NCBI GenBank assembly: GCA_949751835.1
Contig: CATKHK010000027.1
Location: 186,001-250,000 of the forward strand
DNA length: 64,000 bases
Reading direction: 5' to 3'
DNA from: Blepharisma japonicum
Taxonomy: Eukaryota > Ciliophora > Heterotrichea > Heterotrichida > Blepharismidae
The notes beneath the pieces are model-generated. The model ran no database searches. It was not told where the DNA came from and saw only the letters and a list, made by a program, of their open reading frames with translations. How positions within the stretch are numbered: the first letter of the stretch is position 1; every line of letters begins with the position of its first letter. Of the stretch, positions 1 through 10,197 are shown piece by piece. The position numbers and the translations under genes are program-made.

Positions 1-1056
1 AGTGATATTAGCCCAGTCAGGGGTCAGTCTGAGTAGCATTTCTGGGGTGGCAGCTTTTCTTTCTTCAAATGTCCAGTCAAAGAGCCTGGTTGGTCTATCA
101 CCATTTGGCAGACGAGTTTCTTCATCTCGAAGCTCATCGAAAAAGGGATGGGCTAAGCAATCAAGTGCTGAAGGTCTTAGCTGTGGAGAATAAACTAAAA
201 TAGTTGATAGAAAATCAATGACTTCTTGAGAATTTTCACATTTAAATACTTGCCGCCATGGTGTAGATTTTACATGTGGGAATTTAAACTGATTATAATC
301 AGGATTCATATCATGAAGCTGCTCTCTTGTAGGAGTTCCTAGTAGCTTAATAATTTCTACTAACTGATCTATAGCGCTTTCACCTGCAAATAAAGGTTTT
401 CCTATTACAAGTTCAGCTAGAATGCACCCAGCACTTCATATATCTACTGCAAAACCGTAATTAACTGCTCCAAAAATAAGCTCAGGAGCTCTATAATACC
501 TTGAACATATATAAGAAACATTATTTTCATGAGGCTTCAATTTTTTCGCACTCCCAAAATCACATAGCAATAGCCTATATGCATGACTATTGATAAGAAG
601 ATTATGAGGCTTTATGTCTCTATGGCAAATATTTAGTTCATGCAAGTATGCTAAAGATCTAAATAACTGATAAGAATATAGCTTGACCAAAATCATAGGC
701 ATCTCTTGTTTCATTGCACTGTAGTGTTTTCTTACTTTGTAAATGGTTTCAGGTATATAATCCATGACTATGTTTAAGTAGACTTCACCTTCTTGCTCTC
801 CATTACTAAAGAAAGAATCTCGATAACGGATGATATTTGTGTGCTTTACTTCTTTCATAAGCTCAAGTTCACGGCTTTTATAACGATTGTCTTGCAGGAC
901 TTTTTTAATTGCTACAACTTCTCCTGTCTCGACAACTGTAGCTTGAAAAATTTCTGCAAAGCTACCTTTAGCTGCGATTTTTAAAGCACTGTAGGTTAGT
1001 TTAGGCTCTTTTTCTTCTTCTGTTTTTTGGGAAGTGTCGATTTGTGATACGATCAT
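1..1056 (-). CDS. GSK3/shaggy-type protein kinase (C-terminus cut by window edge)
   Basis: Serine/threonine kinase of the CMGC group, GSK3 family. About 352 codons are visible before the gene leaves the window at base 1. The ATP-site lysine is in VVAIKKV, the catalytic loop is HRDIKPHN, the magnesium loop is DFGSAK, and the activation-loop tyrosine region is SRYYRAPE. Downstream, GESAIDQLVEIIKLLGTPT is a GSK3 hallmark. A TGA at 436-438 sits in D-I-W-S-A-G, where kinases have tryptophan, so TGA is read as Trp. The glycine loop is unusual (AAKGSFAEIF lacks the first glycine), but the catalytic residues are present. Family roles are in signalling and cytoskeletal control; the specific role here is unknown. 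Confidence 0.93.
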
Positions 1057-1299
1057 TAATTATTATCATTAATAAATTGGCGAATTATGGCATTATAATT
1101 AAATAAATAATAAAATCACTGCATATTTATTATTATATTAGGATATTTTATTTAAAAATGTTAATTTAGTTTAATTTCTTAGGCCTTGTGCTGCTAAATA
1201 TTAAACTTTTGACATCTTAAATACTGGAATTTTGGATTTTTATAAATAGAAAAAGTTTTATTAAAATTTTTAAAGTTTAAATAAGAAAATTCTAATTAT

Positions 1300-2400
1300 T
1301 TATTCAATATTGGAATTATCGATGGATCCTTTAATATTAGCAGGATTTTCGATATCTAATTTTAATAGCTGAGCGTTCATAATATACCCCTCATTAACTC
1401 TATACATTGCATCATCTCTTGCAGTGACAGTCCTCATTGGTGGTATTTGGCGAAGTCTAAATAATAATTACCCTCTAACTGTGCTTTGCTGTAAGAAGGC
1501 CTTGTCAAATTTTTCTAAATTTGGCGATTCTGGAGTTCTAGGCACAGATTCAAATAGAATTTCCTTTCTGCCAGTTTCTTTCCCAAAGTTTGCCAGAGTT
1601 TTAAGCAATTTTTTGTTAGATCATTCATCGAATTTTAAATAAGGTCCTAATAAGATTTTTGGCTCATGAAGTTCTTGCCTAGGGATCATTTTTTTGAAAT
1701 TTACAGTCTTTATATGTTTTTTAGGAATATCTATATCACTGAAACTAATTTTTCTTTGATTAGGAGAGTTAGATGAGCTTATAAACGGTTTTCTTTCAAT
1801 TTGCACATTAAATTTTACAGGAGTTTTAATTTTTGTGTATTTTTCCGGTATCGGACTATTATTTCTAGAAGATTTTTGTAAAACCTGCTCTTGAAAATCA
1901 TCAAAAAGTGATATAGTCCTTCCTAAATTTATATCAAAATTTTTTAGTTCTCCATATGGATCATGTGACGATTTTACACTAGGAAATGAGCAACTCATAT
2001 CATCTCTTATGCACCCAGGCAAAAAGATTTTCCTTTTTCTGGGCCTTGCAGTTTTTTTCATAAATTTTGGGCCTTGATCTTCTCTTGATTTTATTAAATT
2101 ATATTTCGGGGTATAACTGCCTACTTTTGGAGACTCTGTTTTATTGCGAAATGCAAAATTATATTTTTCTCGAGAAACACTCGAAAATGATGTTGTAGGC
2201 CTTGTGTATGCGTTTAATCTGTCATCTTCATCTTTTAGTTTTTCTAATTCTTCAAGAACATCATTGATGTTTGAGACTAAGAATGGTTCGCTATGCTTTA
2301 GTCTCGGTCTTCGCTTTGGTGTTAAGTCAAGAACTGGATGAATATAAGCTGTGGCTTTTCCTTGTTTAGAAAAAAGTGCTTTGGGTTTTAAAAAATCCAT
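1300..2400 (-). CDS. Conserved-looking basic protein of unknown function, one 15-nt intron
   Basis: The reading frame starts at ATG 2400. It runs through a TGA (Trp) near 1621 and crosses a 15-nt intron at 1457-1471, giving about 361 residues and ending at TAA 1300-1302. The protein is basic and low in recognisable domains. The segment KVGSYTPKYNLI resembles the P-x-x-G-x-Y-x-P-x-Y motifs of SHIPPO/STPG-type ciliary proteins, but one copy is weak evidence. A ciliary or cortical role is a guess. The coding call rests on the long open frame, the intron with GT/AG ends, and continued reading after it. Confidence 0.7.
1457..1471 (-). other. 15-nt intron
   Basis: On the minus strand this reads GTAATTATTATTTAG. 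It carries an in-frame TAA, and removing it keeps the downstream frame open for another 52 codons. Confidence 0.85.
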
Positions 2401-2792
2401 TTATTCAATTTCAATGCATTTTTTTAAGTAAATTTTAATTAATTTCGCACTTTAAGTAGTTTATTTTTAAATCCATTTAAAATACAAAATATTAATGGAT
2501 CTTATTTATAAATTATCCACACAATTTTAGACAAATTTTTTATCTTTTTCCCTATGCAATCAGCCACTTGAATCTGAGATCGAATAATAAAATAAACCAA
2601 TATGGCTCACTAAAAAATAGCATTTATCATTAAGAAAAAAAATTTAATCCCTCAATATCACCTTATCTATTTTTATATCAAATTCTCTTTTCATAGAATT
2701 CTCTAGAAATCAAACTATTTTCTCTAAAAACGAATTATTTTAAATAAAATTATATATTTAGAGGAAAGATTATTACACAATGTAAATAGTGC
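2401..2792. other. Intergenic, AT-rich
   Basis: Spacer upstream of the 1300-2400 gene and downstream of the 2793-3221 gene. I see no coding potential, repeat or RNA signature. Confidence 0.6.
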
Positions 2793-3221
2793 TTAAGGCA
2801 ATGATTTCTTCTTACTTCTGCTTTTATTTGCATCAAAAAGCATATTAATGGACGATTCTTTTCTGGGGACATAAAGTCTTTCTATGTCTTCAAAAAGGCC
2901 ACTTTCGTAGTTCTTCGGCATACTTGGGCCGAACTGGGCATAAATGTATGGAAGGTAATTTGAATTTTTACTATACCTTGGGCTCAGTAAATAGTCTGAG
3001 CATGGTGATGTAGAATTGCTATCGATTGGTGAATTTGTGATGAGTAATTTACTACTGCTTTTATTCGACTTAATGGCAGGCAAACTGAGCTTGTCAGTAA
3101 AGTTTGTAGGAGTCTTAATACGGCTTGAATCTGTGCTTGGCTTTTGATTATTAGAAACTACCACAGGGAAACTTAAATGAAATGAGCGTAAACGTTCACC
3201 TAAGCGAGTTTTGATACTCAT
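2793..3221 (-). CDS. Hypothetical protein, 142 residues
   Basis: An uninterrupted frame from ATG 3221 to a TAA at 2793-2795. The protein is rich in serine, asparagine and lysine and has no transmembrane segment or known motif. It looks intrinsically disordered, with one more ordered stretch near the middle (YLLSPRYSKNSNYLPYIY). It lies on the same strand as, and 130 bp downstream of, the coiled-coil/RING gene. The function is not recognisable. Confidence 0.6.
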   Translation of the reverse strand: MSIKTRLGERLRSFHLSFPVVVSNNQKPSTDSSRIKTPTNFTDKLSLPAIKSNKSSSKLLITNSPIDSNSTSPCSDYLLSPRYSKNSNYLPYIYAQFGPSMPKNYESGLFEDIERLYVPRKESSINMLFDANKSRSKKKSLP

Positions 3222-3353
3222 GTGTTTATTTTTATAATATTAAATTCCATAATTAGCTGAATAGCATGTCGTCATCAGTGAAAATGGTCGGATATATGTG
3301 AATTTGAAAAGTTACAAAATTTAAAAACCTTAAATTTTTAAATATAATTTATT

Positions 3354-5478
3354 TTAAATAATTTCTGAAATAAATTCCTTTTGCTCAGCAATTTTTCTAC
3401 ACATATCGTCTACATGTGAAACTTTCACAAAATTTTGAATTTTCTGTAAGCATTGTGGACAGTTTATCTCACTCTCATCTGTACATTTTGCACAAACAAT
3501 GTGTCCACATGGATTGATAGCAACTGCTTCTACTGCTGTGTTAGAGCAAACACCACAAGATAAATAAGCATCAAAAGCAGTAAACATTTCTTTGATTTTA
3601 TCTAAAATGATAGCAATATTTTCTTCTTTAAGGCATAATTCATCAAGTTTTAACTGGAGATTCTTGAATTGAGGATTGTTAATTTCAGCCTTTGCTTCAT
3701 CTATCTGTATTCCTAATTGAGTTATCTGTTGGGTTTTATTTGTTAATAAATTTTTGAGATATTCTTGGGTTTTTTTGAATTGTTCTAATTCTTCTTTGCA
3801 TGCAGCTAGCTCTATTTCTAGCTGTTGAATACGATTTTGATTTCTTGTCTCATCAATTGAAATGTTCAGTTTTGTGATATCTTTGTCTTTTAGTACCTGA
3901 GAAGATTTCAATCTAAAAATTTCTTGTGCATGGATTGCGTTGTGATTTTTTTCATTATTTAGCTCGATTTGCAGCTCTCTAATCTTTGATTCCAGCCGAT
4001 ATTCATTGTTTCTTACTTTTTCTTTTTCTCTTTCCATCTTATTAACAGCTTCGCTGAGACCTTTTTCAAGTTTTACACTTTTTTGTCGAAGTTCTTTATT
4101 TTCTTCAATTAGTGTTTTTGCCCTGCCTTTCCATTTAGTTACTTTATTTGCTTTTTTATCAAGTTCGCTATAATGATCTTCTTTCTCATGAGCTTATTCT
4201 TTTAGTCTGTTGACCTCTAAAGTCAGATCATCAATTTTGATACGTGCCATTTCAAGCTTCTCAGTCAATTGACTATTATTTATCTCAAGATCTCTAAGCC
4301 CTTCAGTTATGAATTTTCTTTGGCTATCACTTTTCTTATATAGTTCTTCAAGCTCTTTTATTTCAGCTTCTTTATATTTGTATTCAGTCGAAATATTCTG
4401 GATTAATTTTTCATATTTAAAAGTCTCAACTTGTTGATTTTTTCTCATTTCTTCTACACTGAATACTATTTCTTTTCTAGCTAACAAAGCTCTATCTAGC
4501 TTTTCTTCAGCGTCCTGTCTATATTTAGCCATTAGAGACATTTGATCAGTTAATTTATAAATCTGATCTTGAAGAGATTCTGCTTTTTTCTTTCAATCAC
4601 ATTTAGATGGAACTGCTACAGAATTTATGTTAGAAAAAATCTCAATAGTTGGCTTTTCATTGTTATTGAAAAATCCAATTATCTCAGTAATCAAAATTGG
4701 CTGAATTTGATCAGTCTCTGTATAATTTTCTATAAATTCAACTTTTTTAATCTCTTCGTTGTTCAATAAAATAATTGAAGGCTTAACTTCTTCTAATTCC
4801 TGTATTTTATTATTTGCTTCTAATAAATCAGCCTTAAAATATTCGCATTTCATCTGCAGCTGGATTATTTCATTCTCATATTTTTCTTTTTCTTCTTTTA
4901 TTTGGTTTTCTAATAAATGGATTCTATCTTCTAAACCTTCGTTTTTAATGTATAAAGCGTTAAGCTCATTAGTGTACTCTGATTTCCTGTTTGTAATTTA
5001 CCTTATTTTCAAAATCTTTTCCCATTTCATGGACTTCAAGTCTTAATTTTACTATGTCATTTGTCCCATCTTCTTGTGCAATTCCTTCTATCTGATACTT
5101 CGATTTATATTCTTCAAAATTTTTTCTCATAAGCAAATTTTCATTCAATAATTCAATATTCTTTTCTTTTAATCCAAATGTTTTATTTTTTTCATCTTTA
5201 TAAAGCTTAACTAAGCTTTCAAAGTGCTTAGCTAACGAATCTAAAGCAACATTTCTTTCATCTAGATCTTTTCTATGGGCTTCAAGCTTAGTTTCAAGCT
5301 CTTTTACATAATTTCGATCAGAAGTTGGCGAGGCTAGATCTGGAGTCGTAGAAGAATGAAAAAAGCAAGTTCCATGGTGATTACAAGTAGTAAGTCGACC
5401 AGTTAATTTTGGCAATGATGGGGAGTGAGATATTTTCTTTGAGGTTTTCAAAGGCTTAGGCCGATATATGATATTCAT
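3354..5478 (-). CDS. Coiled-coil protein with C-terminal RING finger (frame interrupted twice)
   Basis: From ATG 5478 the gene encodes a short polar N-terminus, then several hundred residues of heptad-rich coiled coil, then a C3HC4 RING finger near the C-terminus (CGVCSNT...CGHIVCAKC...CPQC). RING fingers usually confer ubiquitin-ligase activity, and a long coil followed by RING recalls the Bre1 layout, but homology to Bre1 is not shown. One TGA near 4593 reads as Trp. There are two problems. An in-frame TAA sits at 4194-4196, inside the coil. Near 4980-5001 the frame changes by one, and the only candidate intron there (4987-5001, GTAAATTACAAACAG) gives the wrong phase. Either the gene is a young pseudogene, the assembly has errors, or there are two adjacent genes, the RING part starting at ATG 4037. 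Confidence 0.65.
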
Positions 5479-6240
5479 ATATTATATGAATTCAAAATAA
5501 TGGTAGATAATTACTAAAATATGCGTGTAAATAATAGATAGATCATATTTGAAAAGTGATTATTATAATATTTAGTAAATATAAATACGTAAATCTCAAG
5601 AATTCAACTAATTTTTGCATTTTTATTTAATTATCTAATTAATATATTGTGCTAAAAATCTAAAAAGCAACTATTAGGATAAATTTCATTATTTTTTATA
5701 AGCCATAATCGTCACAGCTTTTAATTTTTTTCATAAGATATAAAATATTTTTTATCTAAAGATGATTTATGTATTATTTTACAAGCAAATATTATTTGAA
5801 ATCTAAAACACAGATTTTATAAGATCAATATTTCCAATAAATTATAATTATCTCATCTTTAACAACTTTATAATTATCAAAAACCAATTTAACCTCCTTT
5901 GACTTGTCTATTACCCAATTTAGGTAAATTTAATTCAAAATAAATAAAATGATTAGAAGTACTATGAAGATCCTATTTTTCGTTCATAAATTAAAAATAG
6001 TTATAATTTATTAGATGACTCAAATCCAAGAATACCTAATGCTTTTATAGAAAGAGACTTAATATTGATAGTGCAAAGTAATTAATTTATTGTTATTTTA
6101 AGTAGGAAAACATTTTAGCCAAGTTCAGAATAGATGAAGTCTTTAAATTTATAGTCTTATGATTTTCTGAAAGTTCATTTCCATAAACATATATAATAAA
6201 ATCCGTTTTTACGATTATTAAATCAAGGCTCATAATTTAA
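5479..6240. other. Intergenic between divergent genes
   Basis: About 760 bp of very AT-rich DNA between the RING gene and the acylated protein, presumably holding both promoters. Nothing specific is recognisable. Confidence 0.5.
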
Positions 6241-7668
6241 ATGGGTTGCTGCAGTTCTCATCCAGTGAGTAATTTTTCTAGCAGACACAAGCACCTCTCA
6301 TGTGAAGAACAATATTTAATTTCTTACACAAATTCAATTATATTTTCAAGTTTTTATTTTAATGACCTTTATACCAAAATCATAAAGTTCACCGAAGAAA
6401 AAATAAACAAAGAAGACTTAGAAAACTTTTTTTTAGAAGCATCAATAAAAATCTCTTTACTAGAGCCTGGGTCATCCACATATGCACTGCTGCAGAAAAT
6501 GTGTGAAGATAACTGCTATGATGTGAAATTTTTAAAGCTATCTTTAATTTTATTAGGGAAAGGAAAATCGTATGATAAATGTATAAAGGTCTTTGAAGTA
6601 TATAACTTGAATGAAAAATCTTTTCTAAATAAAAGAACGCTGCTAACGATTTTGCATGATTTAGTGGAAATAATTGAAATGACTTTCCCTGAAAATGTTG
6701 ATGATTCTCCTACTGTAGTAAAGTCATATATCAAAGATTATTGCAATAGGTTTCTGAATGAAAAATTGCGAACATTTGACAAAATCATTAAAATTACTTT
6801 TAAAGACTCACACGAAATACTTTGTGAGGATTTCCTTAAAATACTGGAAACAAATTATGCATTAAATTTATTATTTGAGGCTAATGGTTTGCGCTTTCTT
6901 ATGACTGAAGAAGTAATTTCTCATGAAACTTCCACTTTATTCAATGAAATGTACCCGAAAACAAATAAAAATGCATCTCTAATGTATCAGAAAACAAATA
7001 AAGATGCACCTCTACACAAATTATTTGACAATCCTCCTCCAGAGCGAAATATCGAAGGCAAAATTCATGCAAAAAACGTAAAAAATTACTCGATTCAAGT
7101 GGCAACTCCAAATAAGCTGCAAGAAAGCATATTTGAAAAAAGTCTCAATAATTTAAATTTTAATGTATCAAAAGATCAATTAGAACAGCCTTTTATTCAA
7201 CCTATAAGTGTGTCTGATTGTGAAGAAAGAAGCAATGACTCTGTTGAATCAATAGATGTAAATACAAATTCATTAGGATTACCACAGCCTAGACTTCTAA
7301 GAACATCATCTTCAACTGAAGATCTAAGAAAACAGCTCTCATTGCCAGAAACCAAAGGCAAGAAAAAAGGGATTTTAAAACGAGCTTCAACAGAATCAAC
7401 GCCGCTGTGCAACTTAACCGTTCCAATACCTCAAAAAACTGTCACTTTTTCTGTTGAAAATCCTAGAAGGCTTGATAATAGAAGAAAATCCTCACTTGAG
7501 CCAATCATATTGAAAGTGAATTTAGGGGAAAACAAGTTTGAAAATATTCAACTAAACCATGGAGAAAACCCAACATTAGTTGCAACAACTTTTGCAATAA
7601 GACATGGGCTGAAAAAGCAAGAAAGAGATGAACTTATCAAAAACTTGAGGTCTTTAATACAAGATTAA
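6241..7668 (+). CDS. N-acylated EF-hand-like protein, 475 residues
   Basis: An uninterrupted frame starting MGCCSSHP, a strong N-myristoylation plus palmitoylation signal, so it is probably membrane-anchored. Residues of about 90-145 (KVFEVYNLNEKSFLNKRTLL) look like a degenerate EF-hand helix-loop-helix lacking full calcium ligands. The middle is polar and probably disordered. The last 55 residues (from about PIILKVNLGENKFENIQL) form a compact beta-rich module of the kind often seen at the C-terminus of protist EF-hand proteins. The specific function is unknown; a membrane-bound signalling or scaffold role is inferred. Confidence 0.7.
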   Translation: MGCCSSHPVSNFSSRHKHLSCEEQYLISYTNSIIFSSFYFNDLYTKIIKFTEEKINKEDLENFFLEASIKISLLEPGSSTYALLQKMCEDNCYDVKFLKLSLILLGKGKSYDKCIKVFEVYNLNEKSFLNKRTLLTILHDLVEIIEMTFPENVDDSPTVVKSYIKDYCNRFLNEKLRTFDKIIKITFKDSHEILCEDFLKILETNYALNLLFEANGLRFLMTEEVISHETSTLFNEMYPKTNKNASLMYQKTNKDAPLHKLFDNPPPERNIEGKIHAKNVKNYSIQVATPNKLQESIFEKSLNNLNFNVSKDQLEQPFIQPISVSDCEERSNDSVESIDVNTNSLGLPQPRLLRTSSSTEDLRKQLSLPETKGKKKGILKRASTESTPLCNLTVPIPQKTVTFSVENPRRLDNRRKSSLEPIILKVNLGENKFENIQLNHGENPTLVATTFAIRHGLKKQERDELIKNLRSLIQD

Positions 7669-7939
7669 TTATTTGGTGTTAATTTAGATATTTAATATTA
7701 TATCTGTTTTTATTTCCAATTTAAATTAAAATTAATATTTAATAAAAATTCAATTCAGTTATATTAATTTTCACTTATCCTAAAAATTGAAAAATGGTGA
7801 AATGGTCTTAAGAAAAATCAAAAAATGCAACAATTATCATTAATATTATAAAGAAAACTTATTTTCAGTCCTAACCCTCTAGATTGCATTTATATCTAAA
7901 TTTCATAACTCTTTTTTCAACCTAATAAACCCACATAAA

Positions 7940-8557
7940 ATGGACACGTTATACCTCACATATCTCGGCATTTTTTTATCCTTTATCCTTTGCGTCTCTC
8001 CTTTTCCGAACATGATTAGGAGAGCAAAAGATAACGAAATGCATTATGTTCCCATACATTTCTTATGGGTAAATCATTCTACAAGGATGACATGGCTTTG
8101 CTATGGAATCCTGAAAGAAATAGTCCCTTTTATAACGAACTGTGTTATGACAGGACTGGCTTCAATTTTGATGCTTATCCTCTACTACTTTTTTACTAAA
8201 AGCTTTGCAAAGTTTATAGCTTTATATGTATTGTTTTTGACAGGACTTTTTGGATTATCATTTTGAATTCTCCCAGTAGATTGGGTAGGAAATCTTGCAG
8301 CTACCTTAGGAACATTAACATATATTTCAACAGCAAGAAATTTAAGAACTGCTTTAGTTACATTAAATCTTAAATTGATTGATTTGCCAATAACATGCGT
8401 AGCCCTTTGCAATTCATCTGCATGGGCAAGCTATGGATTGGTGATCATGGATTTTCCTTTAATAATTGGATGCTCAATCGGAATTCTAGTGTCTATAGCT
8501 TTATTAGTAAGTTATGTATGGATTAGATGTAGCAGACTAAAAAAAAACAACGATTAA
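7940..8557 (+). CDS. SWEET/MtN3-type sugar transporter
   Basis: This 205-residue integral membrane protein matches the usual SWEET length of 200-250. Hydrophobic segments span nearly all of it and suggest seven membrane helices in two three-helix bundles. SWEET signatures are visible: NHSTRMTWLCYG in the first MtN3 repeat and NSSAWASYGLVIMDFPLIIG in the second. A TGA at 8264-8266 lies in LSF-W-ILP and is read as Trp, joining the two halves. SWEETs move sugars down their gradient across plasma or vacuolar membranes. The start is the first ATG; no intron is needed. Confidence 0.85.
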
Positions 8558-9021
8558 TAAGCGTTTAAATTTTTTTCATATTGAATTATAGTTCTAGAAC
8601 CTTAAATGCTTTCTGCATTATGATTAATTGTGATGAAAAGTTTTTTTTTTCTTGCAAGATTGTTATCATAAAAATCATTATTTTTAGTGATAAATTTTAA
8701 GTTTATAATATTAAATTTAAATTATGAAAATGGGATTATTTATAAAAATTTATTTCACCATAAAACAATATTCAATATTTTATAATAGATATTAAAGAGC
8801 TTTATTATTTTTAATAATTAGCAAAATAATTATAATTTAATTATTTGTAATAAAACTAAAATATTTTCAATTAAAAGTCTTTGAAGGTTTAATATATCAT
8901 AGTTTATTCATGATTTTATTTAATCTAATATTTTTATTAAATACCCTAAAATTTTATATAAATAAAACTTAATTTATAGACAAAATATAATAAATATACA
9001 TTGAAATCAAGTTACTGGAAA
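8558..9021. other. Intergenic, AT-rich
   Basis: Spacer between two plus-strand genes, with a run of ten T near 8641. I see nothing else in it. Confidence 0.5.
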
Positions 9022-10095
9022 ATGAAAAGCGATGAAGTGTTCAAGGAGATTTTTGATTCCCACAATAAAAGCCTACTTAAATTTTGCTTAATACATGGGA
9101 AATCAGAATACGGATACAAAGAAGAGTACAAAGAAAATATCTTAACTATTAATCAAGGTACATTTTTAATCCCAAGGAATAATCGAGAGTTTCTCCAATC
9201 TACTCATAAGTTGCTAAATCTTCAACTATTTATATTTAAACACAAACTATTTTCATTAGAGATAACAACCTCTGATTCTCAATCCGCAACAAGGAAACTG
9301 ATTTTTACACACACTCGAATAGTGATTAAAAATCCTCTTCAGGCAAAGCTTCCACATTCAGTTATTGAGAGAGGATTATGGCAGGATTTATTTCTTGACA
9401 TTGAATCTCTCTATAATCTCTGCTTTCCTAATAGCACTTTGCAATATATTCAAATGATCTCAATTACTGGGACATTTATGCTTAGAAAAATCTCATCAAC
9501 TTATGACAAATCTATACTTATCCCAGACCAGTATAATTTTTCTGATTTATTCCCTTTTAAACCCTTAACAATTACCTCATTAACTTACCCTCACACAAGC
9601 AAGCAGAATCTTTTTGTCGAAATATCACCAACCAGAATAAATGAGAAACTTAAATTAAATTCCCCAAATATGCTTCAAAAAATAAGTCCGATTGAGATGG
9701 AAATTAATCAATTAAAAGTTGCACATATGAAAGGAATTAATTTAGGAACAAAAATATTTTTTAGGAAAAATAAAGCAAAAGCAGATATTGAAGATAATAG
9801 GAAGAAAAATAGGAAAATTACTCATAATTATACACGAGAAAGCGATATTGAAGAAGAAATAGAGGAAAATATAGAAGTTGATACGCCAGAAGAGAATAGG
9901 CCATTTATAGGAATTATTAATTCAAAAAGTTGTACCGCAAAAGAATTTTTTAAACCTCCTGATTGATTTTCAGAAAAATTATCTTCAGTGATGAAAATAA
10001 GACACTTTACTCCTCCATTTGTTAATATAAAGGATCTTCAAGGGCAGCAACTTATTTATAACCCAACATCTAGATTTTACGACCAAGAATGATAA
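9022..10095 (+). CDS. CFAP20-domain protein
   Basis: 357 residues from ATG 9022; a TTG start 21 bases upstream is not used. Two TGA codons are read as Trp (9964-9966 and 10090-10092), the second directly before TAA. Residues of about 65-165 match the CFAP20 domain: FSLEITTSDSQSATRKLIF, then KNPLQAKLPHSVIERGLWQD, LFLDIESLYNLCFP and a closing FMLRKISSTYD. CFAP20 binds the inner junction of axonemal doublets. Longer proteins with this domain (CFAP20DC, WDR90) act in cilia and centrioles. The C-terminal half is acidic and basic low-complexity sequence. Confidence 0.75.
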
Positions 10096-10197
10096 TATGT
10101 ATACTAATTCCAACGTTATGATAAGCCAAAATTTAAAATAAATAATTCTCACCTTATTTATTTCTTTTTAAATCTAAAATCTTTTATTACTAATAAA

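Noticed and set aside
1424-1642. Plus-strand 72-codon ORF and similar frames opposite genes
   Set aside because: Shadow frames of the minus-strand genes, with no independent support.
4987-5001. 15-nt intron GTAAATTACAAACAG in the RING gene
   Set aside because: Ends are acceptable, but removing it keeps the wrong frame and leaves the following TAA.
9001-9021. TTG start upstream of the CFAP20-domain gene
   Set aside because: An in-frame ATG follows seven codons later, and non-ATG starts are not expected in a ciliate nuclear gene.
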